Of a DNA stretch of 64,000 nucleotides, positions 26,249-36,506 are shown one piece after another (the stretch's first letter is position 1; every line of letters starts with the position of its first letter). The stretch lies in contig NZ_CP006841.1 of assembly GCF_001274895.1 (NCBI RefSeq), positions 1,240,001 to 1,304,000 on the forward strand, written 5' to 3'. The notes beneath the pieces are model-generated. The model was given only the letters and a program-made list of their open reading frames with translations, ran no database searches and was not told the origin of the DNA. The translations under genes and the position numbers were made by a program. The stretch is from Corynebacterium lactis RW2-5. Its GTDB lineage: Bacteria; Actinomycetota; Actinomycetes; Mycobacteriales; Mycobacteriaceae.

Positions 26249-28792
26249 CTAGCTTGCAACGACACGCAAATAATTAAGTCGTACCTCGCCGTGCTCATCA
26301 GAGGCGGCGAGGTTTACTTCTGCCTCGAACCGCCAACCATGGTCTTTCTCCGGGTCGTCGATTATCTGGACAACTCGCCAAACTCCTTCGCCCGCTGATT
26401 GATCGATGCTAATCATGTCACCTCCGCGAGCGCCTGAGTCAATGCTGACGTCATCATATTCGTCGAAATATTCGTCCATCAGCGAAGGCCAGTCAGGCAC
26501 ATCCTCGAGATAGTTGTCTAAAGCTGCAAGCTCATCTTCCTTTTCGAACGCGAAAAGTTGGACATGGCGGAACAAAAGATTTCGTACCATGCGGGTGAAT
26601 GCGCGCACGTTGCCTGTCAGCGGTCGTGCTTCGTCCCCGCCGAACGCGGCTTCCTGCAATGTCTTTTGGTCGATAGGCTTATCCGGGTCTGCGAGCTGAG
26701 CCCACTCGTCCACTAGAGAGTTATCCACTTGTTGGATTAGCTCTCCGAGCCATTCCACGATATCCAGCAGCTCATCCGTAGCTGACTCCGGAGGTAGAGT
26801 ATGACGCAAAGTGCGCCAAGCATCGGTTAGATAGCGCAGGAATACTCCCTCGGCACGCGCAATGCCGTATTCGGAAACTACATCGGAAAAGGTCATTGCC
26901 TTCTCGACCATCTCGCGGACAACTGACTTCGGTGAAAGCGAAAATTCGCGAACCCACGGGTGGCCTTGCGAATAGGTATCGAAAGCGACCTCAAGCTCAT
27001 CGGCAAGCGGCATCGGCCAGGTGATGTCCTCGACGATGTTCATTCGTTCGGTGTAATCGACACCTTCGGCTTTCAGCGCAGCAATTTCTTCGCCGCGGGC
27101 TTTCTTCTGCTGTGCGACAAGTAACGGACGCGGGTCTTCGAGAATTGATTCAAAGACACTGATGACATCGAGGGCATAGTCAGGTTTATCGGGGTCGAGA
27201 AGCTCTAGAGCAGCCAGTGCAAACGGAGAAAGCGGTTGGTTCAGGGCGAAATCGCGCTGCAGTTCCATGGTAAGGGCTGGCCGGCATTTGCCCTCGTGTG
27301 AGTTTTCGACGACAATTCCCGCGTTGACCAAACCGCGATAGAGTTCGATTGCCGAAAGAATGGCCTCGTTTTGCTGGTGCCGAGTGTCATGGTTCGTGCG
27401 CAGGAGGTGCCGCATGTGTTCATAGGTGTTTCCACCGCGGGCGATAACGTTTAGGAGCATTCCGTTAGTCACCGCGAATCGGCTAGTGAGAGCCTCCGGT
27501 GGCTGAGCGACTATCTTGTCAAAGGTTTTCTCTGACCAGGTCACTTCACCCTTGGGGACTGATTTGAGGCGAAGTTTTTTCAGCTTGGCCTCATCTTGAC
27601 CAGCTCGTTTGCGCAGGCGTACGTTCTCAATTTCGTGTTCGGGCGCTTCGACAATGACTGTGCCTTCGGTGTCGTAGCCTGCCCGGCCCGCCCGGCCCGC
27701 GATCTGATGAAATTCGCGGGACTTCAGGATGCGACTCTTGCGGCCATCGAACTTCGCAAGGCCTGTCATCAAGACGGTCCTAATAGGTACGTTGATTCCA
27801 ACCCCTAGGGTATCGGTGCCACAAATTACCTTGAGAAGACCAGTCTGGGAGAGTCTTTCCACCAAGCGCCGATACTTGGGGAGCATGCCGGCGTGATGCA
27901 CACCGATTCCCATACGTACAAGCTTGGAAAGGACGCGGCCAAACGACGTCGTAAAGCGAAAGTCGCCGATTTCGGCGCGAATCTGTTCCTTTTCCTCTTT
28001 AGAGAGCAGTTTCAGGCCTGTGAGAGCCTGTGCCTGCTCTGCGGCCTGGCGCTGGGAAAAATAAACAATATAGATGGGCGCTTTGCCGGAGGACAAGAGT
28101 TCCTGGAGGGTCTCATGAACCGGCGTGTAAACATAGTGGAAGTCAAGCGGAACCGGACGTGTTGTGCCGGTGACGAGGTTGACATCGCGGCCAGTGCGCT
28201 CCTTTAGATCCTCTTCAAACATGGAGGTGTCCCCGAGGGTGGCAGACATGAGTAGGAACTGACAATTGGGCAGTTCCAAAAGGGGAACTTGCCAAGCCCA
28301 CCCTCGGTCGGGCTCTGCATAGAAGTGGAACTCGTCCATGACGACCTGGTCGATGTCGGCTTGAGCCCCATCTCGGAGCGCGATGTTGGCGACAATCTCG
28401 GCAGTCGCGCAGATGATGGGAGCGCCGCCATTGACGGTTGCATCACCGGTCATCATGCCGACGTTCTCGGCGCCGAAGATTTCGCAAAGGGAGAAGAACT
28501 TTTCGCTGACCAGGGCCTTAATAGGGGCCGTATAGAAGCTGCGCTGACCGCGAGCGAGCGCACAGAAGTGTGCTGCAATAGCCACCATCGACTTGCCAGA
28601 GCCAGTCGGGGTCGCCAGAATGACGTGGTCGCCGCTGGCCAGCCCCAAGGCCGCTTCTTCCTGCGCTGGGTAGAGCGTTATGCCCTTGTCTCGGGTCCAG
28701 GCAGTGAAGGAGTCTAGAATCGCGTCGTCAAAGAGCGATTCTGGAACTTCGGCTAGGTCGGGGAGCATTGCAGAAAGTGACACACCCACCAC
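26249..28792 (-). CDS. DUF3516-containing Ski2-like RNA helicase
   Basis: An 847-residue superfamily 2 helicase. Walker A TPTGSGKS is at ~61-68, the DExH box is DEFH, then SATL, and QIAGRAGRAGYDTEG in the second RecA domain marks the Ski2/Mtr4-like group. The C-terminal half carries the actinobacterial DUF3516 region. Probably a cytoplasmic RNA helicase in RNA processing or decay; the substrate is unknown. The gene is convergent with oxyR with only 6 bp between the stops. The true start may be ATG 28768 (MLPDLAEV); 28792 is the first option. Confidence 0.85.
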   Translation of the reverse strand: MVGVSLSAMLPDLAEVPESLFDDAILDSFTAWTRDKGITLYPAQEEAALGLASGDHVILATPTGSGKSMVAIAAHFCALARGQRSFYTAPIKALVSEKFFSLCEIFGAENVGMMTGDATVNGGAPIICATAEIVANIALRDGAQADIDQVVMDEFHFYAEPDRGWAWQVPLLELPNCQFLLMSATLGDTSMFEEDLKERTGRDVNLVTGTTRPVPLDFHYVYTPVHETLQELLSSGKAPIYIVYFSQRQAAEQAQALTGLKLLSKEEKEQIRAEIGDFRFTTSFGRVLSKLVRMGIGVHHAGMLPKYRRLVERLSQTGLLKVICGTDTLGVGINVPIRTVLMTGLAKFDGRKSRILKSREFHQIAGRAGRAGYDTEGTVIVEAPEHEIENVRLRKRAGQDEAKLKKLRLKSVPKGEVTWSEKTFDKIVAQPPEALTSRFAVTNGMLLNVIARGGNTYEHMRHLLRTNHDTRHQQNEAILSAIELYRGLVNAGIVVENSHEGKCRPALTMELQRDFALNQPLSPFALAALELLDPDKPDYALDVISVFESILEDPRPLLVAQQKKARGEEIAALKAEGVDYTERMNIVEDITWPMPLADELEVAFDTYSQGHPWVREFSLSPKSVVREMVEKAMTFSDVVSEYGIARAEGVFLRYLTDAWRTLRHTLPPESATDELLDIVEWLGELIQQVDNSLVDEWAQLADPDKPIDQKTLQEAAFGGDEARPLTGNVRAFTRMVRNLLFRHVQLFAFEKEDELAALDNYLEDVPDWPSLMDEYFDEYDDVSIDSGARGGDMISIDQSAGEGVWRVVQIIDDPEKDHGWRFEAEVNLAASDEHGEVRLNYLRVVAS

Positions 28793-28810
28793 ACTAGCCG
28801 GAAACTCAGG

Positions 28811-30043
28811 CTAGAAACGGAACCAGGGCTTCCATCCGCGTTTACGCCTCGGATTCTGTTCGCCATCAGTTTTCGGTGAGGCTTCGGGCCCCTCAGTCTC
28901 GTACGGCTCCGGCTCTGCCATTCGCGAGTCCTCTCCATCGGCTCCCGGTTCGCCGACTGGCGGTTCAGTTTCGGATTCCCGCTGCAGGAAATCATCAGCA
29001 TTAGATGATGTAGGTTCTACCGAGGAACCGTCATCCTGGTGATCCTGAGCGTCTTTGCGCGGAGGTTGAGCGGCCAGAAACTTCTCAAACTCCGCACCAA
29101 TCTCATCGGCCGAGGGCATCGTGCCGTCAGGGCCGAGCAACGGGGAAGACTTCAGCAGCTCCCTGCGTTTAGTCTCCTCGTCGTACTGCTCTTCGAGCAG
29201 ATTGACCAGCTGCGAGATTTCCGAGGACTCGTTTGTCTGATTGGTTAGCAGTTCAGCTACGCGCGCGGATTCCCTCTCAAGCGCCTTTAGTGGCAGGTCA
29301 AGACCGGCAATCCGGGATACTTCCTGCAAAAGCCGAAGTGATGCCAAAGGATACTCCGACTGCGCGACGTAGTGGGGAACCTGCGCAGTAAGCCCTATGG
29401 GGCTGCGGCCGCGCTTCTGTAGCTCGAACTCAATATTAAGGCTTGCAGATCCTGGCACCGTAACACGGTGCCCCCAACCGTGGATATTGGAATCGGAGGA
29501 AACTTCGTCCCCGTGGCCAATTACACCGAGCGGACGGGTGTGCGGGACCGTCATCGGGGCCGAGTAGAGCGAGACCGCTCGACCGATGTCATACTGCTCC
29601 GCTAGGTCCGCAACGGCCCGGGAGAAAGCCTCCCACCGCATGTCTGGTTCCGGCCCCGAGAGCAGAAGGAAAGGCTTGCCGACATTGTCTCTCACGACAT
29701 CGATTGACAAGGACAACTCTGATACGTCGACAATCTCATCGTGGTTCAAGGTGACGGCGGGCCTGCGGGAACGATAATCGACCAGTTCATCAGTCGAGAA
29801 AGTGACCAATGGCCGGTTCTCTAACGCTTCCAGCAGGTACTTCGCCGAGTCCGTTACGGCATGGCCGGCATCTGCATAGCCGCCGAGGGCAATGACCAAA
29901 GTCAGTCGGTCTTCAGTACCTGTGACATCAGGAACCGGGAAGACGACCTCGTACATTGAGCGCCGAGGATTGTCGGATGGATTATTCACAGCGACGGCCT
30001 CCTCATTCTCATACAAACCACGTGTGTCGCGTACCTGACGCAT
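28811..30043 (-). CDS. PAC2 family protein
   Basis: A 410-residue protein of the PAC2 (proteasome-assembly-chaperone-like) superfamily, represented in M. tuberculosis by Rv2714 near sigB; function unclear. The PAC2 domain covers about 30-290 (VIALGGYADAGHAV, LLSGPEPDMRWEAF, PLASLRLLQEVSRIAGLDLP). The last ~100 residues are acidic and Ser/Pro/Glu-rich, ending in a basic RRKRGWKPW patch, and look disordered. I chose ATG 30043 with AGG just upstream; the open frame starts earlier at 30145. Upstream of the helicase gene by 18 bp, probably one transcript. Confidence 0.8.
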   Translation of the reverse strand: MRQVRDTRGLYENEEAVAVNNPSDNPRRSMYEVVFPVPDVTGTEDRLTLVIALGGYADAGHAVTDSAKYLLEALENRPLVTFSTDELVDYRSRRPAVTLNHDEIVDVSELSLSIDVVRDNVGKPFLLLSGPEPDMRWEAFSRAVADLAEQYDIGRAVSLYSAPMTVPHTRPLGVIGHGDEVSSDSNIHGWGHRVTVPGSASLNIEFELQKRGRSPIGLTAQVPHYVAQSEYPLASLRLLQEVSRIAGLDLPLKALERESARVAELLTNQTNESSEISQLVNLLEEQYDEETKRRELLKSSPLLGPDGTMPSADEIGAEFEKFLAAQPPRKDAQDHQDDGSSVEPTSSNADDFLQRESETEPPVGEPGADGEDSRMAEPEPYETEGPEASPKTDGEQNPRRKRGWKPWFRF

Positions 30044-30311
30044 TGCCTCAAGAAGGCAGATGAGCCGTGTACGTCCATACTCAAATTGAGAAACCAGTTT
30101 AGCGCATCGAATATTCCGCTTTTCCACAATCATGGATTTATCCACAGCGGGCCTTGATCGGACCGTCGGGACGGCGCCGCACGCGTGGAAAGCCGGTAAG
30201 AGTATTGCCTTGTACGGGTTTACGCCGTGTTGAGATGGGGTTAGGAATCTACGGCGTAGCCGACCGTACAGATCACCAATATGTGGGTCGAATCGTCAAT
30301 TTGGGGGAAAC

Positions 30312-31415
30312 ATGAAAAGCGATGACAGCATGTCCAGCGTTGAGATTGAACCGAGTGTATTTCTGACAAACTTGCCTGGCATCGTGGGGTTCTACCCCAA
30401 GGGGCATGCGATTATTACAGCATTTTTCGACGTTGATTGCGTTGAAGCCTTCGCAGCTGCAGGCGCGCCGTTCCCTACAGACTACGTGGGGCCGATGATG
30501 ATTAAAGATTTGGCGGAACTGGAAGATAGCCCTGAGGCAATCTCTGCCGCAGCCGACTTCCTGATTGAAGAGGGCTGCACGCGTGCCGATGTGTACATCA
30601 TCGACGAATCGTGGGGTTATGTCAGGACGACTTCGCCAATCGTAGACGGGTTGCTCGAAGGCGGGCTTGAGGAAGTGCATCTGGCCGGGGTGAGCAATAT
30701 CGCACCGGGCGAAGTGGTTACCGATGGTGATGGAAACATCGTCGGCATAGTGGGGGACAGCCTGCTCACTCCGAGTGCCAAAAATTTACACGCGAGCGGA
30801 GGAAAGATTTTCGATACCTACGAAGAGTATCGGCATTGCTTCGAACGAGGGCAGTATGAAAATGCGGAAGATGAAAGACGGTTTGCTGATTTCCAACTAA
30901 AGGCAACAAACACGATCTTGCCGAGACCCTTCCGAATTGGAACGCACAATGCGCAATTAATAAAGTATTTTCAGGACTTAGTGGATATTGCGAACAGCGT
31001 GGCATCCGGAGAACTGGATGTCCGCACAGCGCTGCGGGATGACAGAGCTGGCTACGTAATCGCCGCGTCACTTACTAATGTCACACTGCGTGATATGTCG
31101 ATGATGCTCATTTCATCGCCACTGCAAGACGCAATCTCGAGTATTTGGCTATCGAGCGCAGCCGTCTATACAGGCGAGGTGAGAGCAAACGCCCTCTCTT
31201 GCTACGCAATTTCCCAGTTTGCCAGGGGAATCGATGCCTATGGGCAGACGGCACTAAACGAGGCGGCGAAGGAGGTTCCTGAGCACTCTTTGACACAGCT
31301 TTTGGACATTGCCGTCGCCAACAAGATTGTCAACCGTTGCGTCGGCACGATATTGAATGCCGCGCACGAGGTCATCAGAAGAGTTTATGGGGCCAAAAAT
31401 GCCCCGCCACGATGA
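30312..31415 (+). CDS. DUF4192 family protein
   Basis: A 367-residue soluble protein of the actinobacterial DUF4192 family, function unknown. Recognised by the N-terminal FLTNLPGIVGFYPKGHAII, where the usual DUF4192 start resembles LLAAVPHLLGFHP, and by the repeated alpha/beta layout with long helices at the end. GGGGGAAAC precedes ATG 30312. It is divergent from the PAC2 gene across 268 bp. Codon use looks somewhat more AT-rich than in the neighbours. A strong hairpin overlaps its stop codon. Confidence 0.8.
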   Translation: MKSDDSMSSVEIEPSVFLTNLPGIVGFYPKGHAIITAFFDVDCVEAFAAAGAPFPTDYVGPMMIKDLAELEDSPEAISAAADFLIEEGCTRADVYIIDESWGYVRTTSPIVDGLLEGGLEEVHLAGVSNIAPGEVVTDGDGNIVGIVGDSLLTPSAKNLHASGGKIFDTYEEYRHCFERGQYENAEDERRFADFQLKATNTILPRPFRIGTHNAQLIKYFQDLVDIANSVASGELDVRTALRDDRAGYVIAASLTNVTLRDMSMMLISSPLQDAISSIWLSSAAVYTGEVRANALSCYAISQFARGIDAYGQTALNEAAKEVPEHSLTQLLDIAVANKIVNRCVGTILNAAHEVIRRVYGAKNAPPR

Positions 31416-31434
31416 AATCGAACGGGCGGGGCAT
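31399..31434. terminator. Terminator overlapping the DUF4192 stop codon
   Basis: ATGCCCCGCC (31399-31408) and GGCGGGGCAT (31425-31434) form a perfect 10-bp stem with a 16-nt loop. The stop codon of the DUF4192 gene lies inside the loop. No T run follows, but it sits between convergent genes and may serve both. Confidence 0.6.
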
Positions 31435-31457
31435 CAGGCGCAAGACAGCGAGGTGTC

Positions 31458-32450
31458 TTAATTAATCTTTCGCCGAGCGGAGTGCGCTCGGGAACCTAGT
31501 GCCCGGGTGTACTCCCAAGCGTCGGCCACAATTGTTTCAAGATCTGTGAGCTGCGGCTGCCAGCCCAATTCCTGCATGGCACGAGCGGATGAAGCAATCA
31601 GCGTTGCAGGATCTCCTGCACGGCGCGGAGCGTCTTCAGCCGGAATATTTAGGCCAGTGACCTTGCGGCACGTATCGATGACCTGGCGAACAGAAAAGCC
31701 ATCGCCAGAACCGAGGTTAAAGATTCGGTGCTGTCCCGGTTTGTTGGACTCTAATGCAAGCAAGTGTGCATCAGCGAGGTCCTTGACGTGAATGTAATCG
31801 CGAACCGCAGTGCCGTCAGGAGTTGGCCAGTCATCGCCGAAAACCATAATCTTTTCGCGATGGCCGAGAGCAACCTGGAGAACGAGCGGGATAAGGTGGG
31901 TTTCTACCTCGCGATTCTCGCCCAAGCCACCCCACGCTCCGGCGACGTTGAAGTAGCGCAGGCTAGTTGCCCCAATGTTGTAGGCCTTTGCGTAAGAAGA
32001 AATCGCGTAATCCATCGCCAGTTTGGTGGCACCGTACGGGTTAGTGGGTGAGGTCGGCATATCCTCCGTAATGGGAGTCTTCTCGGGTTCACCGTATGTG
32101 GCAGCCGACGAGGAGAATACGAGGTTTCGAGTTTCCGTATCGCGCATTGCATCAAGCAGGTTAAGAGTCTGGCCAACGTTATTACGCCAGTACTCCGCCG
32201 GTTTCTCGACGGATTCTCCAACCAGGGACATTGCCGCAAAATGGATTACTCCATCGAAAGAATCAGAAGACAAGACTTCGAAAGCCTTGCCCTCGACGGT
32301 TCCTTCGACGAGCGTTGCCCCTTCCGGGACTGCCTCAGCATTACCGGTGGAGAAATTATCGATGATAGTTACGTCATGGCCTTGGTCCAGCAGGACAGCT
32401 GAACATACGCTGCCGACGTACCCGGCACCTCCTGTTACGAGAAGTTTCAT
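31458..32450 (-). CDS. galE: UDP-glucose 4-epimerase
   Basis: A 330-residue short-chain dehydrogenase-type epimerase that interconverts UDP-glucose and UDP-galactose, needed for arabinogalactan. The NAD site is GGAGYVGS (7-14), the catalytic site is the Ser plus YxxxK pair in SSAAT and YGATK. It overlaps dtxR by 4 nt (ATGA), the conserved corynebacterial dtxR-galE pair. The gene product is part of cell-wall sugar supply although co-transcribed with an iron regulator. Confidence 0.94.
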   Translation of the reverse strand: MKLLVTGGAGYVGSVCSAVLLDQGHDVTIIDNFSTGNAEAVPEGATLVEGTVEGKAFEVLSSDSFDGVIHFAAMSLVGESVEKPAEYWRNNVGQTLNLLDAMRDTETRNLVFSSSAATYGEPEKTPITEDMPTSPTNPYGATKLAMDYAISSYAKAYNIGATSLRYFNVAGAWGGLGENREVETHLIPLVLQVALGHREKIMVFGDDWPTPDGTAVRDYIHVKDLADAHLLALESNKPGQHRIFNLGSGDGFSVRQVIDTCRKVTGLNIPAEDAPRRAGDPATLIASSARAMQELGWQPQLTDLETIVADAWEYTRALGSRAHSARRKIN

Positions 32451-33127
32451 TTGACAACCACCATAATTGCGTGCGAGAGGGAATCAGGAATGTCGAGGGA
32501 ATGATCGCCACGGAGCAACGTAACTCGACCCAGCGAAACTTCGGCTTCGGCATCGGCCCCGGGGAGAATTCCGGCCTTGTGCAAGCGCTTCATGTAGCTC
32601 TGCTCAACCTGAAGAATCTCATTGATCTGGATAACGTGAATGGAGTGTTCACCCACCGCCAAATCAGATAGGCGCTGGACGTTGTCGGGTGCTTGGGTCT
32701 CGTTCTCTCCACCAATTTCAGAAAGTCCGGGGATTGGGTTTCCGAAAGGCGATTCGGTGTGGTTGTCGAGAACCTTAAGAAGTTTCCGCTCCACCTCGTC
32801 GCTCATAACGTGCTCCCAACGGCAAGCCTCGTCGTGAACCTTGTCCCATTCGAGCCCAATAATGTCTGTAAGCAGGCGCTCCGCCAGCCGATGCTTACGC
32901 ATAACTGCGGTAGCCTGCTTCCGGCCCTGTTCCGACAACTGGAGGCTTCGGTCTGGTGCGACGACCAGAAGACCATCGCGCTCCATGCGGGCGACCGTTT
33001 GGCTAACCGTGGGGCCCGACTGCTCCAGCCGCTCAGCGATGCGTGCTCGAAGCGGGGTGATGCCCTCCTCCTCGAGCTCGAAAATAGTACGTAAGTACAT
33101 TTCCGTGGTATCGACCAAATCCCTCAC
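32447..33127 (-). CDS. dtxR: Iron-dependent regulator DtxR
   Basis: A 226-residue DtxR, the Fe(II)-activated master regulator of iron genes. All known metal ligands are present at the canonical numbers: His79, Glu83, His98 (site 1) and Met10, Cys102, Glu105, His106 (site 2). The N-terminal helix-turn-helix and the C-terminal SH3-like domain are complete. The start is the GTG at 33127, with GGAGGACAAC before it; the longer open frame to 33586 runs antisense-like through the sigB end and is not coding. Co-transcribed with galE. Confidence 0.96.
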   Translation of the reverse strand: MRDLVDTTEMYLRTIFELEEEGITPLRARIAERLEQSGPTVSQTVARMERDGLLVVAPDRSLQLSEQGRKQATAVMRKHRLAERLLTDIIGLEWDKVHDEACRWEHVMSDEVERKLLKVLDNHTESPFGNPIPGLSEIGGENETQAPDNVQRLSDLAVGEHSIHVIQINEILQVEQSYMKRLHKAGILPGADAEAEVSLGRVTLLRGDHSLDIPDSLSHAIMVVVK

Positions 33128-33165
33128 GTTGTCCTCCGATAACGCAGTACTAAAATAAAAAGACT

Positions 33166-33184
33166 TATGTATAGGATAACCAAA
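33166..33184 (-). promoter_or_regulatory. DtxR-box-like sequence before dtxR
   Basis: The minus-strand 19-mer TTTGGTTATCCTATACATA matches 12 of 19 DtxR consensus positions, mostly in the left half, and contains a possible -10 box (TATCCT or TATACA). It could give autoregulation; C. glutamicum DtxR is not known for strong autoregulation, so this is weak. Confidence 0.3.
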
Positions 33185-33215
33185 TTCCCGGGTGCCGGGA
33201 GTGAGACACCGGGAA
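33185..33215 (-). terminator. Second hairpin behind sigB
   Basis: TTCCCGGGTG (33185-33194) and CACCGGGAA (33207-33215) pair with one bulged base. It lies between the sigB terminator and the dtxR promoter region and may be a back-up terminator. Confidence 0.4.
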
Positions 33216-33224
33216 AACGCCAAA

Positions 33225-33260
33225 GCGACGGCCCGAATCCGGAAATCCGAGTGCCGTCGC
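33225..33260 (-). terminator. sigB terminator
   Basis: GCGACGGC (33225-33232) and GCCGTCGC (33253-33260) form an 8-bp stem about 20 bp after the sigB stop. Read on the minus strand it is followed by TTTGGCGTTTT. Confidence 0.7.
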
Positions 33261-33278
33261 GATAAAGATTTAAGGTTT

Positions 33279-34268
33279 TTACTTGGCGTATTCGCGCAGT
33301 TTGGCAGCGCGATCACCGTCACGCAACTTGGCCATAACCTCGCGCTCAATCTGACGAACACGTTCGCGCGAAAGCCCGAAGTGTCGACCAATTTGGTCAA
33401 GCGTCCGGGGGAGACCGTCGTCCAAACCATAGCGAAGTTTAATAACTTCCTGCTCCCGGATCTCCAGAGTGGAAAGAACCTTGCGGACATCGTGATGGCG
33501 GAGCGACGCAACCACGGCCTCTTCCGCGTCGGTAGCCTCAGAATCCTCGATGAAATCGCCAAGAGGTGCTTCCTCATCGGTGCCAACCGGCATGTCTAGG
33601 CTCACCGGATCGCGAGACTGGCGCAGAAGCATCTCAATCTTGTTCTCGGAAATGCCGGACTCTTCAGACAGTTCCTCATTAGTAGCTTCTCTGCCAAGCT
33701 GCTGGTAGAGCTCACGCTTAATCCGCGAAATCTTGTTGACCTGCTCTACCAGATGGACTGGGAGACGGATGGTGCGCGACTGGTCAGCCATACCCCGTGT
33801 AATTGCCTGACGAATCCACCAGGTGGCGTAGGTCGAGAACTTGAAGCCCTTGGTGTAATCGAACTTTTCCATGGCCCTAATCAGTCCGAGGTTTCCCTCC
33901 TGAATTAGGTCCAGCAGGGGCATTCCGCGGCCGGTGTAGCGCTTAGCTAGGGAAACTACCAGCCTGAGGTTCGCTTCCAGGAGGTGTGAACGAGCTGCCT
34001 TGCCTTCCTTGGCGATGATCTTGACATCACGCTTCATCGCGCGAGTCAGCTTCGCCCCGGACTCCAGCAGGTGTTCCGCGTAAACGCCAGCCTCGATTCG
34101 TTTGGAGAGTTCAACCTCCTCCTCCGCGCTAAGGAGGGCCGTCTTGCCGATTCCGTTCAAATAGACGCGGACTAGATCTGCCGCAGGATTGCTGTTGTTG
34201 CCACTACGGCGGCCGCGGTCACGCGGCTGCTCTTCCAGTTCGTCCGTTTGAATGTCGGCATTTTTCAT
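33279..34268 (-). CDS. sigB: RNA polymerase sigma factor SigB
   Basis: A 329-residue group 2 sigma factor, the non-essential close relative of SigA used in the transition to stationary phase and under stress. Regions 1.2 to 4.2 are complete: [19 protein letters not shown], then [20 protein letters not shown] (region 2), and the region 4 helix-turn-helix [11 protein letters not shown]. No region 1.1. GGAGGCACATTC precedes ATG 34268. Next to dtxR, as in other corynebacteria and as sigB-ideR in mycobacteria. Confidence 0.95.
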   Translation of the reverse strand: MKNADIQTDELEEQPRDRGRRSGNNSNPAADLVRVYLNGIGKTALLSAEEEVELSKRIEAGVYAEHLLESGAKLTRAMKRDVKIIAKEGKAARSHLLEANLRLVVSLAKRYTGRGMPLLDLIQEGNLGLIRAMEKFDYTKGFKFSTYATWWIRQAITRGMADQSRTIRLPVHLVEQVNKISRIKRELYQQLGREATNEELSEESGISENKIEMLLRQSRDPVSLDMPVGTDEEAPLGDFIEDSEATDAEEAVVASLRHHDVRKVLSTLEIREQEVIKLRYGLDDGLPRTLDQIGRHFGLSRERVRQIEREVMAKLRDGDRAAKLREYAK

Positions 34269-34389
34269 GAATGTGCCTCCTGGATGTCGATGAACTCACT
34301 ATGTCTAACGCGCGAGTTAGTTCGATTGTTCCCGTTGAAGAAACTAAAAGTCAATAAAAAGGTTTTGATAGAGAAAGGGGTGGGGGTGG

Positions 34390-34824
34390 TCAGCATTCTA
34401 CAAGGACTGTAAAGGGACCATCGTTGACCGATGAAACTTCCATCATTGCGCCAAAGGAGCCAGTCTCGACCTGAAGGCCGCGCTTCCGAAGCTCTTCGAC
34501 GATTTTCTCAATCACTGGTTCCGCAACCTCACCCGGTGCCGCATTAACCCACGATGGGCGGCGACCCTTCTTTGTTTCACCCATTAAAGTGAACTGGCTG
34601 ACAACAAGGACGGGCGCTCCTGCATCCACCGCGCTCAGCTCTCCGTCCAAGATTCGCAGCTCGGCGATTTTACGGGTCATGATCTCCCATGCGTCATCGG
34701 AATCCTGCTTGCCGACGCCGACAAGGGCGAGGATTGCGCCCGTCTCTGCGCCATCGACGTGGCCGACAACCTCGCCGTCGACGGTTACGGTTGCGCTTTT
34801 AACTCGTGTCAATACGGCTTTCAT
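34390..34824 (-). CDS. dtd: D-aminoacyl-tRNA deacylase
   Basis: A 144-residue Dtd, which removes D-amino acids (and glycine) from mischarged tRNAs. Visible are the SQFTL motif that forms part of the active site and the cross-subunit GP motif in [10 protein letters not shown]. Complete and of normal length. Its ATG overlaps the stop of the upstream methyltransferase gene by one base (TGATG), so translation is probably coupled. Confidence 0.93.
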   Translation of the reverse strand: MKAVLTRVKSATVTVDGEVVGHVDGAETGAILALVGVGKQDSDDAWEIMTRKIAELRILDGELSAVDAGAPVLVVSQFTLMGETKKGRRPSWVNAAPGEVAEPVIEKIVEELRKRGLQVETGSFGAMMEVSSVNDGPFTVLVEC

Positions 34825-36431
34825 CAGTCCAAAACCTCCATCGGCAAAACAATTCCGTGGCGAATCAAATCCACAATCAACGGCACGACCGCCTCTTTGA
34901 TCTCAGCGACACCTGAGTCGCCAAACGCGCCCAGCATGTCCATAATGTCGATTACGGACTCAAGCGCGGCGTCGGGATGAAGAGAGCCGATAACGCTGGC
35001 TAGGACTTCATCGATGGAATGGCTCCACGCAGGGCCATCCGTACGTGAAATTCGCGTGTCGTATTCGTTGAAGCCCTGAGCGTTTACAGCGTCGGCAAGC
35101 GAGACTCTCTCTATGGCCACCCCGGGGCGAACGCGGTAGCAATCTGTGAGTATCGACGCGGGAGTTTGGCGGCGCAGCCAGGCGGCGCGGCCGAGGTATT
35201 CTTCGGCCTCCTGCGCGAATGGGCCGGCGAGAGGTTGTGGCATCTCCTCGCAGAGTGCGGACGTCGGGCCGTCGATTTGCTGGACGGTGATGTATCCGAA
35301 CCCAATTCCCGTTACTCCTTCGTGCTTGAAGTGGCGGAGCCACTCGGCGGCTCGGCGGCGGCCCAGGGGTGAGCGCGGATCGATGGATTCGTCGCGGAGC
35401 CAGGTGTCGATGTACTCGGTAGGCGAGGCGACATCGCGCTGAGTAACCCATACTTCTAGGCCGTCGGAGGGCAGCCAGGACGCAAGCCTGCTTTGCCAGG
35501 GCTCGCCCTCCCGGTGAACCCACGCACCGAGAAGGTGAGCGGTGCCGTTGTCGTTGAGGTGATCGGCAAGCGAGCGGAGCATCAGCTCGGTTGCGCCGTC
35601 GAGGTTTAGGCCGGAATCGCGGTACACGTGCTCAACGCTCGGCATACCGACGACAAAAGGTGGGTTAGCCACTATACGGTCGAAGCGCTGACCCTCCACA
35701 GGTTCGAACCACGAGCCTTCCTTCACTTCAATGTTGTTCAGTCCGGCGGCGGCGAAAGTTGCCCGGGCGTATGAGTTAGCGCGCGGATGCACATCTGTGG
35801 CAGTAACGCTATCGGCATCGAACTGTCCGAGGCTTTGTACTCCGCAGCCTGCACCGAGATCCAGTACGGTACCGACGTGGGAGTTGGGTGAAATATCCAA
35901 CAACGAACGCGACGCGCGGCCCACGCCCAGGACATGATTGGGGCCTGGAACATGGTCGGACATAGAGGCATCGCGGTCTGAAAAGACCAGCCGTTCACAT
36001 CCTGAGACTGTTACCGGTCTGACATCAATGCAGGCTACATGGCTGTTTTCCTCGGTGGCCAGAAGGATGCCCGAATCGACGAGATTTTCTAGAAGGCCGC
36101 TGTCGAAAATTGCTGAGCAGTCGACGGGATCGCCGAGTATGAATAGTCGAAAAGCGTCGATTAGCTTCCGGTCAGCCGACGCGTCGTCGAAAGAGGCCTC
36201 TTGCGAAGCGCAATCCAGCACGTAGGAGACTATCCCCGGTTCGCCCCGATTAAGGGCGCTGAGCCCCTCTTCGCCAAGTAATCGTTGCAGCCCCGCGGAG
36301 CTATAACCAATGGCTCCAAGTGCCGATGCTAAATCGAAGGAGAATTCGGCGAAGCGGTCTACCTGCTCATCCGTTGGGGGAATAAAAGCCAGGGAGCTTG
36401 AGGGCGTGGCTGCGTTCCGGGTGTCGCTCAT
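34824..36431 (-). CDS. Class I SAM-dependent methyltransferase (RlmG/PrmC-like)
   Basis: A 535-residue protein with a methyltransferase-small domain in the middle (~170-330): the SAM-binding motif [13 protein letters not shown] and the NPPF motif typical of N6-adenine or N2-guanine methyltransferases acting on RNA or protein Gln. The N-terminal ~150 residues and C-terminal ~200 residues are actinobacterial additions I cannot assign. The substrate is therefore open. AAAGGAACTT precedes ATG 36431. Overlaps dtd by 1 nt. Confidence 0.8.
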   Translation of the reverse strand: MSDTRNAATPSSSLAFIPPTDEQVDRFAEFSFDLASALGAIGYSSAGLQRLLGEEGLSALNRGEPGIVSYVLDCASQEASFDDASADRKLIDAFRLFILGDPVDCSAIFDSGLLENLVDSGILLATEENSHVACIDVRPVTVSGCERLVFSDRDASMSDHVPGPNHVLGVGRASRSLLDISPNSHVGTVLDLGAGCGVQSLGQFDADSVTATDVHPRANSYARATFAAAGLNNIEVKEGSWFEPVEGQRFDRIVANPPFVVGMPSVEHVYRDSGLNLDGATELMLRSLADHLNDNGTAHLLGAWVHREGEPWQSRLASWLPSDGLEVWVTQRDVASPTEYIDTWLRDESIDPRSPLGRRRAAEWLRHFKHEGVTGIGFGYITVQQIDGPTSALCEEMPQPLAGPFAQEAEEYLGRAAWLRRQTPASILTDCYRVRPGVAIERVSLADAVNAQGFNEYDTRISRTDGPAWSHSIDEVLASVIGSLHPDAALESVIDIMDMLGAFGDSGVAEIKEAVVPLIVDLIRHGIVLPMEVLD

Positions 36432-36506
36432 AAGTTCCTTTGGGGTATTACATCGGTGGTCGCCAGCTTGTACTGGTTGCTCTAGGCTGCGCGGGAGCAG
36501 TTAGGC

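Noticed and set aside
33128..33586. Upstream extension of the dtxR frame
   Set aside because: It runs into the sigB 3' end and its terminator; DtxR metal-ligand numbering fits only the start at 33127.
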